The notes under the pieces: generated by a model
The model's database searches: none
What the model was told of the DNA's origin: nothing
What the model saw: the letters and a program-made list of their open reading frames with translations, nothing else
Shown: in pieces, positions 8,447 through 15,734 of the stretch
Layout of the letters: each line of letters starts with the position of its first letter
Position numbering within the stretch: the first letter of the stretch is position 1
From: Rhizobium johnstonii 3841
GTDB lineage: Bacteria; Pseudomonadota; Alphaproteobacteria; Rhizobiales; Rhizobiaceae
Direction of reading: 5' to 3'
NCBI RefSeq assembly: GCF_000009265.1
Contig: NC_008381.1
Span: forward strand, 248,001 to 312,000
DNA length: 64,000 nt
Position numbers and translations under genes: made by a program

Positions 8447-9901
8447 ATGAAGCTCAATGATCCCTCGCTGTTCCGTCAGGCATGCCCCATCGCCGATCGC
8501 TGGATCGAAGCGGAAGGCCGCAAGGCGGCCACGGTCCGCAATCCGGCGACAGGCGAGCCGCTGGGGGTGGTGCCTGACCTCGGCGCCGCGGAAACGGAAG
8601 ATGCCATCCGCGCCGCGGTTATCGCCCAGAAGCTTTGGGCGAAGAAGACCGCCGGGGAGCGCGCCGCCGTTCTCAAGAAATGGCACCGGCTGATGATCGA
8701 AAATCGCGACGATCTGGCGATGATCCTGACGCTGGAGCAGGGAAAACCGCTCGCCGAAGCCAAAGGAGAGATCACCTATGGTGCGAGCTTCATCGAATGG
8801 TTCGCCGAGGAGGCGAGACGCATCAACGGCGAGGTCGTACCAGGACATCAGCCGGACAAGCGGATCCTCGTCCTTCGCCAGCCGGCAGGCGTAGTGGCGG
8901 CGATCACGCCCTGGAACTTTCCGAACGCGATGATCACCCGCAAGATTGGCCCCGCGCTTGCCGCCGGCTGTGCCGTCGTTCTCAAGCCGGCGCTGCAGAC
9001 GCCATTCTCCGCCATTGCGATCGCCGTTCTCGGTGAGCGCGCCGGCCTGCCGCCGGGGCTTCTCAACATCGTCACGGGTGACGCAGCGGCAATTGGCGGG
9101 GTGCTGACGGCAAGCCGTGACGTTCGGGTTCTGACATTCACCGGCTCCACCCGGACGGGCGAACTGCTTTACCGGCAATGTGCGCCGACGATCAAAAAGC
9201 TCGGCCTCGAGCTTGGCGGCAATGCACCCTTCATCGTGTTCGACGACGCCGATCTCGACGCTGCGGTCGAAGGCGCGCTCATCGCCAAGTTCCGCAACAA
9301 CGGCCAGACCTGTGTTTGCGCCAATCGCCTTTATGTCCAGGACGGCGTCTACGAGGCGTTTGCCGCCAAGCTCGCCGCGGCGGTTTCGGGCTTGAAGGTC
9401 GGCAACGGTCTCGACCGTGACGTCGTGCTTGGCCCGCTGATCGACGACAATGCCGTCGCCAAGGTCGAAAGCCATATCCGCGATGCCGTTTCAAAGGGTG
9501 CCGGGATCGTTTCAGGCGGCAAACGCCACGCGCTCGGCGGCCATTTCTTCGAGCCGACGATCCTGCGCGACGTTGCTGCCGGCATGCAGGTCGCGCGCGA
9601 GGAAACCTTCGGGCCGCTTGCACCGCTTTTCCGTTTCCGCGACGAAGAAGACGTCATCGAACAGGCAAACGACACCGAATTCGGACTTGCTTCGTATTTT
9701 TACGCCCGCGATCTGTCGCGGGTATTTCGTGTGGCCGAAGCGCTCGAATATGGCATGGTCGGCGTCAATACCGGTCTCGTCTCGACGGCTGAGGCCCCGT
9801 TCGGCGGCGTGAAGATGTCAGGTCTCGGTCGCGAAGGGTCAAGGCACGGATTGGACGAATATACCGAACTTAAATATGTATGCCTGGGTGGTATTGCCTG
9901 A
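8447..9901 (+). CDS. succinate-semialdehyde dehydrogenase-like ALDH
   Basis: ALDH of 484 residues from the ATG at 8447, 10 bases after the ATPase stop. Key residues are N157 in PWNFP, E255 in LELGGNAPF and C289 in GQTCVCANR. The CxC pair (C289, C291) in that last motif is characteristic of the GabD/SSADH group, in which the second cysteine takes part in redox control. Likely reaction: succinate semialdehyde (or glutarate / alpha-ketoglutarate semialdehyde) to the dicarboxylate, feeding the TCA cycle. As the last gene of the cluster it fits as the final step of whatever the upstream genes degrade. The exact semialdehyde is uncertain. Confidence 0.82.
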   Translation: MKLNDPSLFRQACPIADRWIEAEGRKAATVRNPATGEPLGVVPDLGAAETEDAIRAAVIAQKLWAKKTAGERAAVLKKWHRLMIENRDDLAMILTLEQGKPLAEAKGEITYGASFIEWFAEEARRINGEVVPGHQPDKRILVLRQPAGVVAAITPWNFPNAMITRKIGPALAAGCAVVLKPALQTPFSAIAIAVLGERAGLPPGLLNIVTGDAAAIGGVLTASRDVRVLTFTGSTRTGELLYRQCAPTIKKLGLELGGNAPFIVFDDADLDAAVEGALIAKFRNNGQTCVCANRLYVQDGVYEAFAAKLAAAVSGLKVGNGLDRDVVLGPLIDDNAVAKVESHIRDAVSKGAGIVSGGKRHALGGHFFEPTILRDVAAGMQVAREETFGPLAPLFRFRDEEDVIEQANDTEFGLASYFYARDLSRVFRVAEALEYGMVGVNTGLVSTAEAPFGGVKMSGLGREGSRHGLDEYTELKYVCLGGIA

Positions 9902-9958
9902 CTTGGTCGATGTTTGCGGTTTATCCGCGCTGGCGACATGACGACAGGCGCGGACCCG

Positions 9959-10042
9959 TCAGTTCCCGACCGCTGCGATGATGCCGATCTCGACGGCGAA
10001 TTCTGGTCCGGCGAGCCTTGCTTCGACCGTGGCGCGCGCCGG
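9959..10042 (-). pseudogene. RidA (YjgF) family gene remnant, C-terminal end only
   Basis: Read on the minus strand, the last 27 codons before a TGA at 9959-9961 encode PARATVEARLAGPEFAVEI and then GIIAAVGN. This is the typical C-terminus of RidA-like proteins, where ARATVE carries the conserved arginine that binds imine or enamine products. Nothing upstream (above 10042) continues the fold; the sequence turns directly into the interior of a D-amino-acid dehydrogenase on the opposite strand. RidA proteins hydrolyse reactive imines made by amino-acid oxidases, so the two remnants were probably functional partners before a deletion joined them. Confidence 0.7.
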
Positions 10043-10699
10043 CGCCTAATCTTGCGCCGCTCTATCAAAAGGGCGTGCTGTTCCGTGACGCCTATGTGTT
10101 TTCCAGCCCCAGGCAACTCGCCTTCGCGCTCGCGGCGGCTGTTATAAACGGCGGAGGGGAAATCGTCCGCGCCGAGGTCTCGGCGATCGAGCCGCGCGAC
10201 AACGGCATCTGCGCCTGCGGATCGCGGACAAGCAAATCCCTGCGGACCATGCGGTCGTGGCCGCCGGCGCCCATTCGCGCAAGCTTACGGCATCGATCGG
10301 CGATCGCGTCCTGCTCGACACCGAGCGCGGTTATCATGTCCTGTTCCCGCAAGCGGGCCATTTGCTGTCGCGCCCGGTCTGCTATCCCGAACACGGCTTC
10401 TACATGGTGCCGATGGCCGATGGATTGCGCGCGGCCGGAACGGTCGAACTCGGCGGGCTTGCCACTCCCTTGAACCCCAGGCGGACCGCGACGATCCGTG
10501 ACGGCGTGAAGATGCTCCTGCCGGCGGCCGGGCACGGCAGCGACGAGTGGCTGGGCTTTCGCCCGTCCATGCCGGGTTCACTTCTGGTGATCGTCTCGGT
10601 CTGACGCTGTCGGCTTTGACCAGCTATCTGGTTTCCCAGCTGGTCGCGGGACAGCGCCCGGCTGTCGATCTGGCGCCTCTGCGTCCCGACCGGTTCTAA
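10043..10699 (+). pseudogene. D-amino-acid dehydrogenase (DadA-like) remnant, frameshifted
   Basis: Broken FAD-dependent D-amino-acid dehydrogenase or glycine-oxidase-like gene. The plus strand encodes LAPLYQKGVLFRDAYVFSSP and further family sequence, then shifts frame near 10210 into LRIADKQIPADHAVVAAGAH, RGYHVLFP and MVPMADGLRAAGTVELGG. After GFRPSMP near 10570 another shift plus loss of about 20 codons leads to GLTLSALTSYLVSQLVAGQR and a C-terminal LRPDRF with TAA at 10697-10699. The N-terminal FAD-binding Rossmann part is absent. No working product is possible. Confidence 0.8.
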
Positions 10700-10775
10700 G
10701 CCGGGCGCATAGAAGGCGGCTCACGTGTTGGCGCTCCTTCTTCGGTTGGAGTGAGCCCACGCACGAACAAGGCCA

Positions 10776-10808
10776 GTGAAGGCAAAGTGAAGGCAAAGTG
10801 AAGGCAAA
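10776..10808 (+). repeat. three tandem copies of an 11-bp unit
   Basis: GTGAAGGCAAA occurs exactly three times head to tail (10776-10786, 10787-10797, 10798-10808), followed by a partial unit GT. It lies between the broken dehydrogenase and the toxin-antitoxin genes. It could be slippage debris at a rearrangement point or part of the promoter region of the pair. Confidence 0.85.
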
Positions 10809-10826
10809 GTCCCTATCACTCGAACC

Positions 10827-10855
10827 TTGAATGTAAGGAAAAATTCCATTACTTT
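10827..10855 (+). promoter_or_regulatory. candidate promoter/operator of the AbrB-PIN pair
   Basis: TTGAAT (10827-10832) and TACTTT (10850-10855) are spaced 17 bp. Between and overlapping them is an imperfect palindrome, GTAAGGAA-AAA-TTCCATTAC (10833-10852), with one unpaired base. Autorepression by the antitoxin is normal for such pairs, so this palindrome is a plausible operator. A good ribosome site AAGGAG (10869-10874) follows before the ATG at 10883. Confidence 0.4.
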
Positions 10856-10882
10856 GGTATTGACTAAAGAAGGAGATTTTCC

Positions 10883-11134
10883 ATGGCTTCCCTTGCCGTC
10901 ACAATGAAAGGGCAGATCACGCTGAGACGGGATTTGCTGACGCATCTTGGGGTCAAGCCGGGGGAGCGGATCGAATTCGACAAGCTGCCTGGGGGCGAGC
11001 TGCGGGTAAAGGCTGCCCGTCCAGCGGGGACCATCGACGACTTTATCGGTCGGCATGCTGGCAAGATGAAAAAGCCGTTGACCATCGAAGAGATGAACGA
11101 AATCGCGGCTTCGGGCTGGGCCGGCGAGGAATGA
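10883..11134 (+). CDS. AbrB/MazE-type antitoxin
   Basis: Protein of 83 residues with the swapped-hairpin DNA-binding domain of the AbrB/MazE/SpoVT family: VTMKGQITLRRDLLTHLGVK, then PGERIEFDKLPGGELRVKAA. The C-terminal half (about 45-83, IDDFIGRHAGKMKKPLTIEE) is the flexible toxin-binding tail, including a DDFIG element seen in many VapB proteins. It overlaps the PIN toxin gene by 4 bases (ATGA), the expected arrangement for a co-translated antitoxin followed by its toxin. The domain is firm. Confidence 0.88.
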   Translation: MASLAVTMKGQITLRRDLLTHLGVKPGERIEFDKLPGGELRVKAARPAGTIDDFIGRHAGKMKKPLTIEEMNEIAASGWAGEE

Positions 11135-11529
11135 AAGTTTCAGTCGATACCAACATTCTTGCTCGAGCCGTCCTGCAGGATGATGCCGAGCAGGGAAGGG
11201 CAGCGGCAAAGCTCCTCAAGGAAGCATCGCTGATCGCGGTTTCCCTGCCGAGCTTGTGTGAACTGGTCTGGATACTGCGTCGAGGAGCTAGACTATCAAA
11301 GGAAGATGTTTCACAGACGATCCAAGACCTGCTCAACGCGGGCAATGTGGCGATGAACCGTCCTGCGGTCGAAGCAGGATTGGCCATGCTGGAGGCGGGT
11401 GGCGATTTTGCAGATGGCGTGATTGCTCATGAGGGAGCATGGCTTGGCGGCGAAAGCTTCGTATCTTTCGACAAGCAGGCGGTCGAACTGGTAAGCCGCC
11501 AAGGCCAACCCGCGCGTCTTCTCGTCTGA
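11131..11529 (+). CDS. PIN-domain ribonuclease toxin, VapC-like
   Basis: PIN-domain protein of 132 residues. The acidic set expected for a metal-dependent ribonuclease is present: D6 in VDTNIL, E44 in LCELVWIL, D92/D95 in GGDFADGVI and D114 in VSFDKQAV. In this family the toxin cleaves RNA (tRNA in well-studied cases) when the antitoxin is degraded. The partner is the AbrB-type protein just upstream. Its position beside gene remnants suggests the pair arrived or survived in a rearranged stretch. The RNA target is unknown. Confidence 0.88.
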   Translation: MKVSVDTNILARAVLQDDAEQGRAAAKLLKEASLIAVSLPSLCELVWILRRGARLSKEDVSQTIQDLLNAGNVAMNRPAVEAGLAMLEAGGDFADGVIAHEGAWLGGESFVSFDKQAVELVSRQGQPARLLV

Positions 11530-11654
11530 AATTCCGCAGGCTCATGAGCGGGTAGGAGGGAGCAGGAAGGCTCTAGCCTGGGCGCGGTCCCGATCAGGCC
11601 GATACTGAGCGGCTGCAAACGTTTCAACGCTGAGACGACGGACGGGCGTTGGCT

Positions 11655-12632
11655 TCAGAACCGATGTTCCGCTCCCTCGACCGGATTTGCCCAGACCGTC
11701 ATACCAGGCGCAAACGGCGTCTCGCCTTCGGCGCGCACGACCATCTCGCCGAGCTCGGGGATGTCGAGGTAGAGGATCGCGTCGGCGCCAAGCCGCTCCA
11801 CATGCCGGATCCCGCCCTGCCATTGCCCGGCACCTTCCGAAAGCCTGATATGTTCCGGGCGAATGCCGTAGGTCGCGCAGTTCATTCGCCGCGCTATCTC
11901 TCCTCCATAGAGGTTCATCTTCGGGCTGCCGATGAAGCCGGCGACGAATGGTGTCGCGGGATTGCGGTAGAGCTCCATCGGACTGCCGATCTGTTCGACC
12001 GCGCCGCCGTTCAGGACGACGATCTTGTCCGCCATCGTCATGGCTTCGACCTGGTCGTGGGTGACATAGATCATCGTCGATTTCAGGCGGGCGTGGAGAT
12101 CGGCGATCTCAAGGCGCATCTGGGCTCTGAGCGAAGCGTCGAGATTGGAGAGCGGCTCGTCGAACAGGAAGACCTTGGGATCGCGGATGATCGCGCGGCC
12201 GATGGCGACGCGCTGCCTCTGGCCGCCGGAGAGTGCTTTCGGCTTTCTCTCCAACAACTGGGTGAGCTGTAGCGTTTCGGCCGTCGCCGCGACCTTGGCA
12301 GCGATTTCCGCCTTTGGGCGGCCGGCGAGTGAAAGGCCGAAGCCGATATTCTCGGCAACGGTCATATGCGGGTAGAGCGCGTAGCTCTGGAACACCATGG
12401 CAATGCCGCGCTCGGAGGGTTCGGCATAGGTCACGTCCTTGCCGCCGATGGTCAGCGCGCCTGACGTCGTTTCCTCGAGGCCGGCGATGATGCGCAGCAG
12501 CGTCGATTTTCCGCATCCAGACGGGCCGACGAAAACGACGAACTCGCCGGAGGCAACCTCCAGATCGATCCCCTTGATGACTTCGAGGGCGCCAAAGCTC
12601 TTGCGAACCTGTTTGAGAGTGAGCTCAGCCAT
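11655..12632 (-). CDS. ABC transporter ATP-binding protein, sugar (UgpC/MalK) type
   Basis: ATPase of 325 residues of the CUT1 sugar-transporter family. Walker A is GPSGCGKST, the signature is LSGGQRQRVAIGRAI, Walker B is VFLFDEPLSNLD and the switch histidine is in YVTHDQVEAMTMAD. The C-terminal regulatory domain starts near 240 but is shorter than in typical 350-370-residue members, ending EGAEHRF. It is the last gene of the rhamnosidase operon, 4 bases after the second permease gene. It should energise import of the oligosaccharide cleaved by the GH78 enzyme. Confidence 0.92.
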   Translation of the reverse strand: MAELTLKQVRKSFGALEVIKGIDLEVASGEFVVFVGPSGCGKSTLLRIIAGLEETTSGALTIGGKDVTYAEPSERGIAMVFQSYALYPHMTVAENIGFGLSLAGRPKAEIAAKVAATAETLQLTQLLERKPKALSGGQRQRVAIGRAIIRDPKVFLFDEPLSNLDASLRAQMRLEIADLHARLKSTMIYVTHDQVEAMTMADKIVVLNGGAVEQIGSPMELYRNPATPFVAGFIGSPKMNLYGGEIARRMNCATYGIRPEHIRLSEGAGQWQGGIRHVERLGADAILYLDIPELGEMVVRAEGETPFAPGMTVWANPVEGAEHRF

Positions 12633-12636
12633 TCTG

Positions 12637-13464
12637 CTACCCTTTGACTGCGCCGGCCGTCATGCCCGCGACGATCTGTCGGTTGAAGAAGATGAAGACG
12701 ATCAGCGGCGGGATCGTCACGAGGAGAATATTCATGAAGAGGAGATTGTACTGGCTCGTGTACATGCTCTGGAAATTATAGAGCGTCAGCTGCACGGTCA
12801 CGTTCTCCCTGCCGGGAAGATAGTAGAGCGGGTTGGTAAAATCGTTGAAGATGGCGATCGACTGCACGACGATGTTGGTGACGGTCACCGGCTTCAGCAG
12901 CGGCAGGATCACTCTGAAGAAAATCTGTCGGGGCTTGGCGCCATCGATCAGCGCCGCCTCGTCGAGGTCGCGCGGTATGGTCGAGATGAACGACCGGCAG
13001 AGCAAGGTCGAGAAAGAGAGATTATAGGCGACCTGGATCAAAATCATCCCGGTCATGGTCTTGAAGAGACCGATCTCCTGCAGGAGGCCGATGGTGGGCA
13101 CGACGGCCGGCGGCATCATCAGGCCCATGAACAGGGCAACGGAGGCCACCCTGTTCCAGACGGTCTTGCGGCGCTGCATCACATATCCGACCATCGCCGA
13201 CAGCAGGATCAGGATCGTGACGGAGACCACGGTGATCAGCGTGGAGTTGAAATAGGCGAGCGCGAGCTGGTAGTCGCGCGCCTTGAAGACGGCGATCAGA
13301 TTGTCCCAGAACAGCCAATGCTCGGGCAATTCGAAATCGAGGCGAGAGGCTTCGGATTTCGATTTGACCGCCTGGAGAGCGACGAAAACGAAAGGCATGA
13401 CGAAGATGACGGCCGCCACCGCAAGGGCTATCGCGCCGGTCACGTAAGGGCGGACGCTTCTCAT
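12637..13464 (-). CDS. sugar ABC permease, MalG type
   Basis: CUT1 inner-membrane protein of 275 residues. I start it at the ATG at 13464, which overlaps the preceding stop by 4 bases (ATGA) and gives MRSVRPYVTGAIALAVAA; the frame also runs to 13491, but that start lies within the upstream gene. Six membrane segments are visible, and the EAA loop reads LDEAALIDGAKPRQIFFRVILPLLKP. Its C-terminus, FFNRQIVAGMTAGAVKG, is the usual ending of MalG-type permeases. It pairs with the MalF-type protein encoded upstream. Confidence 0.92.
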   Translation of the reverse strand: MRSVRPYVTGAIALAVAAVIFVMPFVFVALQAVKSKSEASRLDFELPEHWLFWDNLIAVFKARDYQLALAYFNSTLITVVSVTILILLSAMVGYVMQRRKTVWNRVASVALFMGLMMPPAVVPTIGLLQEIGLFKTMTGMILIQVAYNLSFSTLLCRSFISTIPRDLDEAALIDGAKPRQIFFRVILPLLKPVTVTNIVVQSIAIFNDFTNPLYYLPGRENVTVQLTLYNFQSMYTSQYNLLFMNILLVTIPPLIVFIFFNRQIVAGMTAGAVKG

Positions 13465-14339
13465 TCCTCGACCTCGCGCCGGTTGAACCACAGGGTGAAT
13501 GGCAGGATGATTACGGCGATCAGCGCAAACAGGATGACGTTTCCGGCCGTCGATAGGCCGTAGAAACCCGCTTGGTACTGCTTATAGATGACCGATGCGA
13601 TTACATCGGAGGAGAAACCAGGCCCGCCGCGGGTCATGGCCCATATCAGATCGAAGGATCGAAGCCCGCCGATCAACGACAATGTCACCACGATGACAGT
13701 GGCGGGACGCACGAGCGGCAGGGTGATACGGAAAAATTGCTGGAGACGCGTGGCCCCGTCAATCCTTGCGGCCTCATAATAATCGGGGCTGATCGCGGCA
13801 AGTCCGGCGATGAAGATTAAGGTGGCGAGGCCGACACCCTTCCAGACATCGACCAAAGCCACCGAAAAAAGCGCCAGCGCCGGATTGGTGAGCCATCCAG
13901 GTCCTGGAATGCCGAGCGTCTCGAGCGTGACATTGATGATGCCCCTGGTCGGATGCATCATCACCGTGAATGTGATGCCGATGCCGATCGTCGAGACCAG
14001 GACGGGAAAGAAGACCAGCGTGCGCAGGAAGCCGCGAGCGAAAATATTGCTGGTCAACAGCACGGCGAGCAGCAGCCCGCAGACCGTCTTCAGGCCGGAT
14101 GTCGTCACGGCATAGATCAGCGTGTTGACCAGTCCCTTGACCAGAAATGGTTCGGAAAAGAACTGCTGAAAGTTTTCGAGCCCGATGAATTCGGCGGTCG
14201 AAAGATCCCAGCGTGTGAGGCTGAACCAGAGAGAGGATACGGTGGGAACCAGAAACAGCACGCCGTAGATGATTGCGGCCGGAATAAAAAACCACAGCGG
14301 GTAGGGCGATTTGCGCGAGCGGGGGCGTGTCTCTGTCAT
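13461..14339 (-). CDS. sugar ABC permease, MalF type
   Basis: CUT1 inner-membrane protein of 292 residues. It has a basic N-terminus (TETRPRSRKSPYP), a first membrane helix (LWFFIPAAIIYGVLFLVPTV) and the LTRWDLSTAEFIGLENFQQF periplasmic motif common to MalF-like proteins. The coupling loop is YYEAARIDGATRLQQFFRITLP. It is separated from the binding-protein gene by 74 bases that hold a stem-loop. It forms the channel with the MalG-type partner. Confidence 0.92.
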   Translation of the reverse strand: MTETRPRSRKSPYPLWFFIPAAIIYGVLFLVPTVSSLWFSLTRWDLSTAEFIGLENFQQFFSEPFLVKGLVNTLIYAVTTSGLKTVCGLLLAVLLTSNIFARGFLRTLVFFPVLVSTIGIGITFTVMMHPTRGIINVTLETLGIPGPGWLTNPALALFSVALVDVWKGVGLATLIFIAGLAAISPDYYEAARIDGATRLQQFFRITLPLVRPATVIVVTLSLIGGLRSFDLIWAMTRGGPGFSSDVIASVIYKQYQAGFYGLSTAGNVILFALIAVIILPFTLWFNRREVEE

Positions 14340-14369
14340 GACTACCTCACTACCTCTTCGATCGGGTGG

Positions 14370-14395
14370 AACCTCGCCCCTTCAGGAGCGAGGTT
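14370..14395 (-). promoter_or_regulatory. stem-loop after the binding-protein gene
   Basis: Perfect 8-bp inverted repeat AACCTCGC / GCGAGGTT with a 10-base loop, in the 74-base gap between the binding-protein stop and the first permease start. No T-run follows on the minus strand. The position matches the hairpin at 5593-5616 in another operon, so mRNA stabilisation or partial termination is the likely role (inference). Confidence 0.55.
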
Positions 14396-14413
14396 AATTG
14401 ACCCGAAAGACCG

Positions 14414-15697
14414 CTACCAGTTGGGCAGGCCGAGCTGCTTTGCCTGTTTGCGCACGTCGTCGTCATAGAGTTTTGCCGCGTCGGCGGGCTGGCGAATACC
14501 GGAGCCGACTTCGACGGTGATCTGCTCGAGAGCCGGCCCCTTGACCGGCGAAACAAATTCCAGCGCCGGGGTCGTCTTGTCCTTGGCCTCGAAATAGGGA
14601 AGCATGTCCTTCACCGCAGGCGGTACGTCGGCAGGCAGACCGCAGCCGTCGATCAAGGGAGGCCCTTGCACGGTGTTGGTTTCCACCATGATCTTGCAGC
14701 CTTCGACGCTTCCTGCGAAATCCACAAATTTCTTCGCTTCCTCTGCGTGCTGACTGGTAAGGGGAATGTAGAGGGCGGGCGGCATCCAGACCGTCAGGCC
14801 ATTCGTCGCCGCGTCGTCGCTCGGCTGCGCGAAGAAACCGACATCTGCGAGGTTCTCGGGATAATTCTGCTTGAGCGCGCCGATTGCGAAGCTCAGCATT
14901 GGATAATGCGCTGCCTCGCCGGTTGCCACCATTCTCAGGCCATCGTCATAGCTTGCCGCGCCGAAATCCTCGTTCATCAGGCCGGCGTCGTGAACGTCCT
15001 TCAGCCGTTCGAAGCCTTTCATGGCCGCCGGCGTCTCTGCGTATTTCGCCTTGTTGGCAGTGTAGTCGGCGGCGAAGTTCGGCACGGCGGCATGGAGGTT
15101 GTAATAGTCAGCCAGAACGAACAGCTGCGAGGTCCAGGTATCGCGATAGGTCTGCGCGACGGCGACCTTGCCTGATGCCTTGACCTTTGCGTTGTTCGCC
15201 ATGAAGTCCGCCCATGTCTTCGGAACTGACAGGCCGAGGTCCTGGTAGATTTTCCTGTTGTAGAGGATGCCCCCCGCCATCGCCGTGCCGAAGGGAACGC
15301 CGTAGAGCTTGCCGTCGGCGCGGACGACCGACTTGAAGCCTTCGTCCACCTTCGCCTGCGACGCAAGACCGCTCAGATCGACAAGCGTCTGCGCGGGTTT
15401 CAGCGCCTGGAGCAGCGAGCCGGAATTATAGAGAAAAACATCGGACATCTCGCCCGTCGCCAGGCGCGTCTTGATGATGTTGTCACCCTCGCCACCTCCT
15501 GCCCGCGGCTCGATTTCGATCGTCACGTCAGGCGCCTTTGTCTGATAGGCGGCAACCAGTGCCTCGGCCGCCGCGACGGTGTCCGGGTTATTGTCGATCA
15601 GGAATGACAGCGTGGTGTCTGCATGCGACGGACCGGCCGCGACCAGCGCCAAAAGCGCCGACGCGCCCACAAGAATGAGCTTTATCCGATGTGTCAT
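14414..15697 (-). CDS. sugar ABC transporter substrate-binding protein
   Basis: CUT1 binding protein of 427 residues starting at the ATG at 15697, preceded by the strong ribosome site GAGGAGGAACGTC. The signal peptide is MTHRIKLILVGASALLALVAA, cleaved near SHA-DTT. The mature part has LSFLIDNNPDTVAAAEALVA and LYNSGSLLQALKP, typical of extracellular solute-binding family 1. It starts 37 bases after the rhamnosidase stop and is followed by two permeases and an ATPase. The ligand is probably a rhamnose-containing oligosaccharide or glycoside, as inferred from the GH78 gene. Confidence 0.9.
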   Translation of the reverse strand: MTHRIKLILVGASALLALVAAGPSHADTTLSFLIDNNPDTVAAAEALVAAYQTKAPDVTIEIEPRAGGGEGDNIIKTRLATGEMSDVFLYNSGSLLQALKPAQTLVDLSGLASQAKVDEGFKSVVRADGKLYGVPFGTAMAGGILYNRKIYQDLGLSVPKTWADFMANNAKVKASGKVAVAQTYRDTWTSQLFVLADYYNLHAAVPNFAADYTANKAKYAETPAAMKGFERLKDVHDAGLMNEDFGAASYDDGLRMVATGEAAHYPMLSFAIGALKQNYPENLADVGFFAQPSDDAATNGLTVWMPPALYIPLTSQHAEEAKKFVDFAGSVEGCKIMVETNTVQGPPLIDGCGLPADVPPAVKDMLPYFEAKDKTTPALEFVSPVKGPALEQITVEVGSGIRQPADAAKLYDDDVRKQAKQLGLPNW

Positions 15698-15734
15698 GAC
15701 GTTCCTCCTCTGAACGGTGTGACGTGTATGCTCC

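Noticed and set aside
10776..10808. CRISPR-like array
   Set aside because: The three 11-bp units are directly adjacent with no spacers.
11611..11625. AAACGTTT palindrome in the gap between vapC-like and ABC ATPase genes
   Set aside because: It resembles a LacI-type operator core but lies between two gene ends, with no promoter to control.
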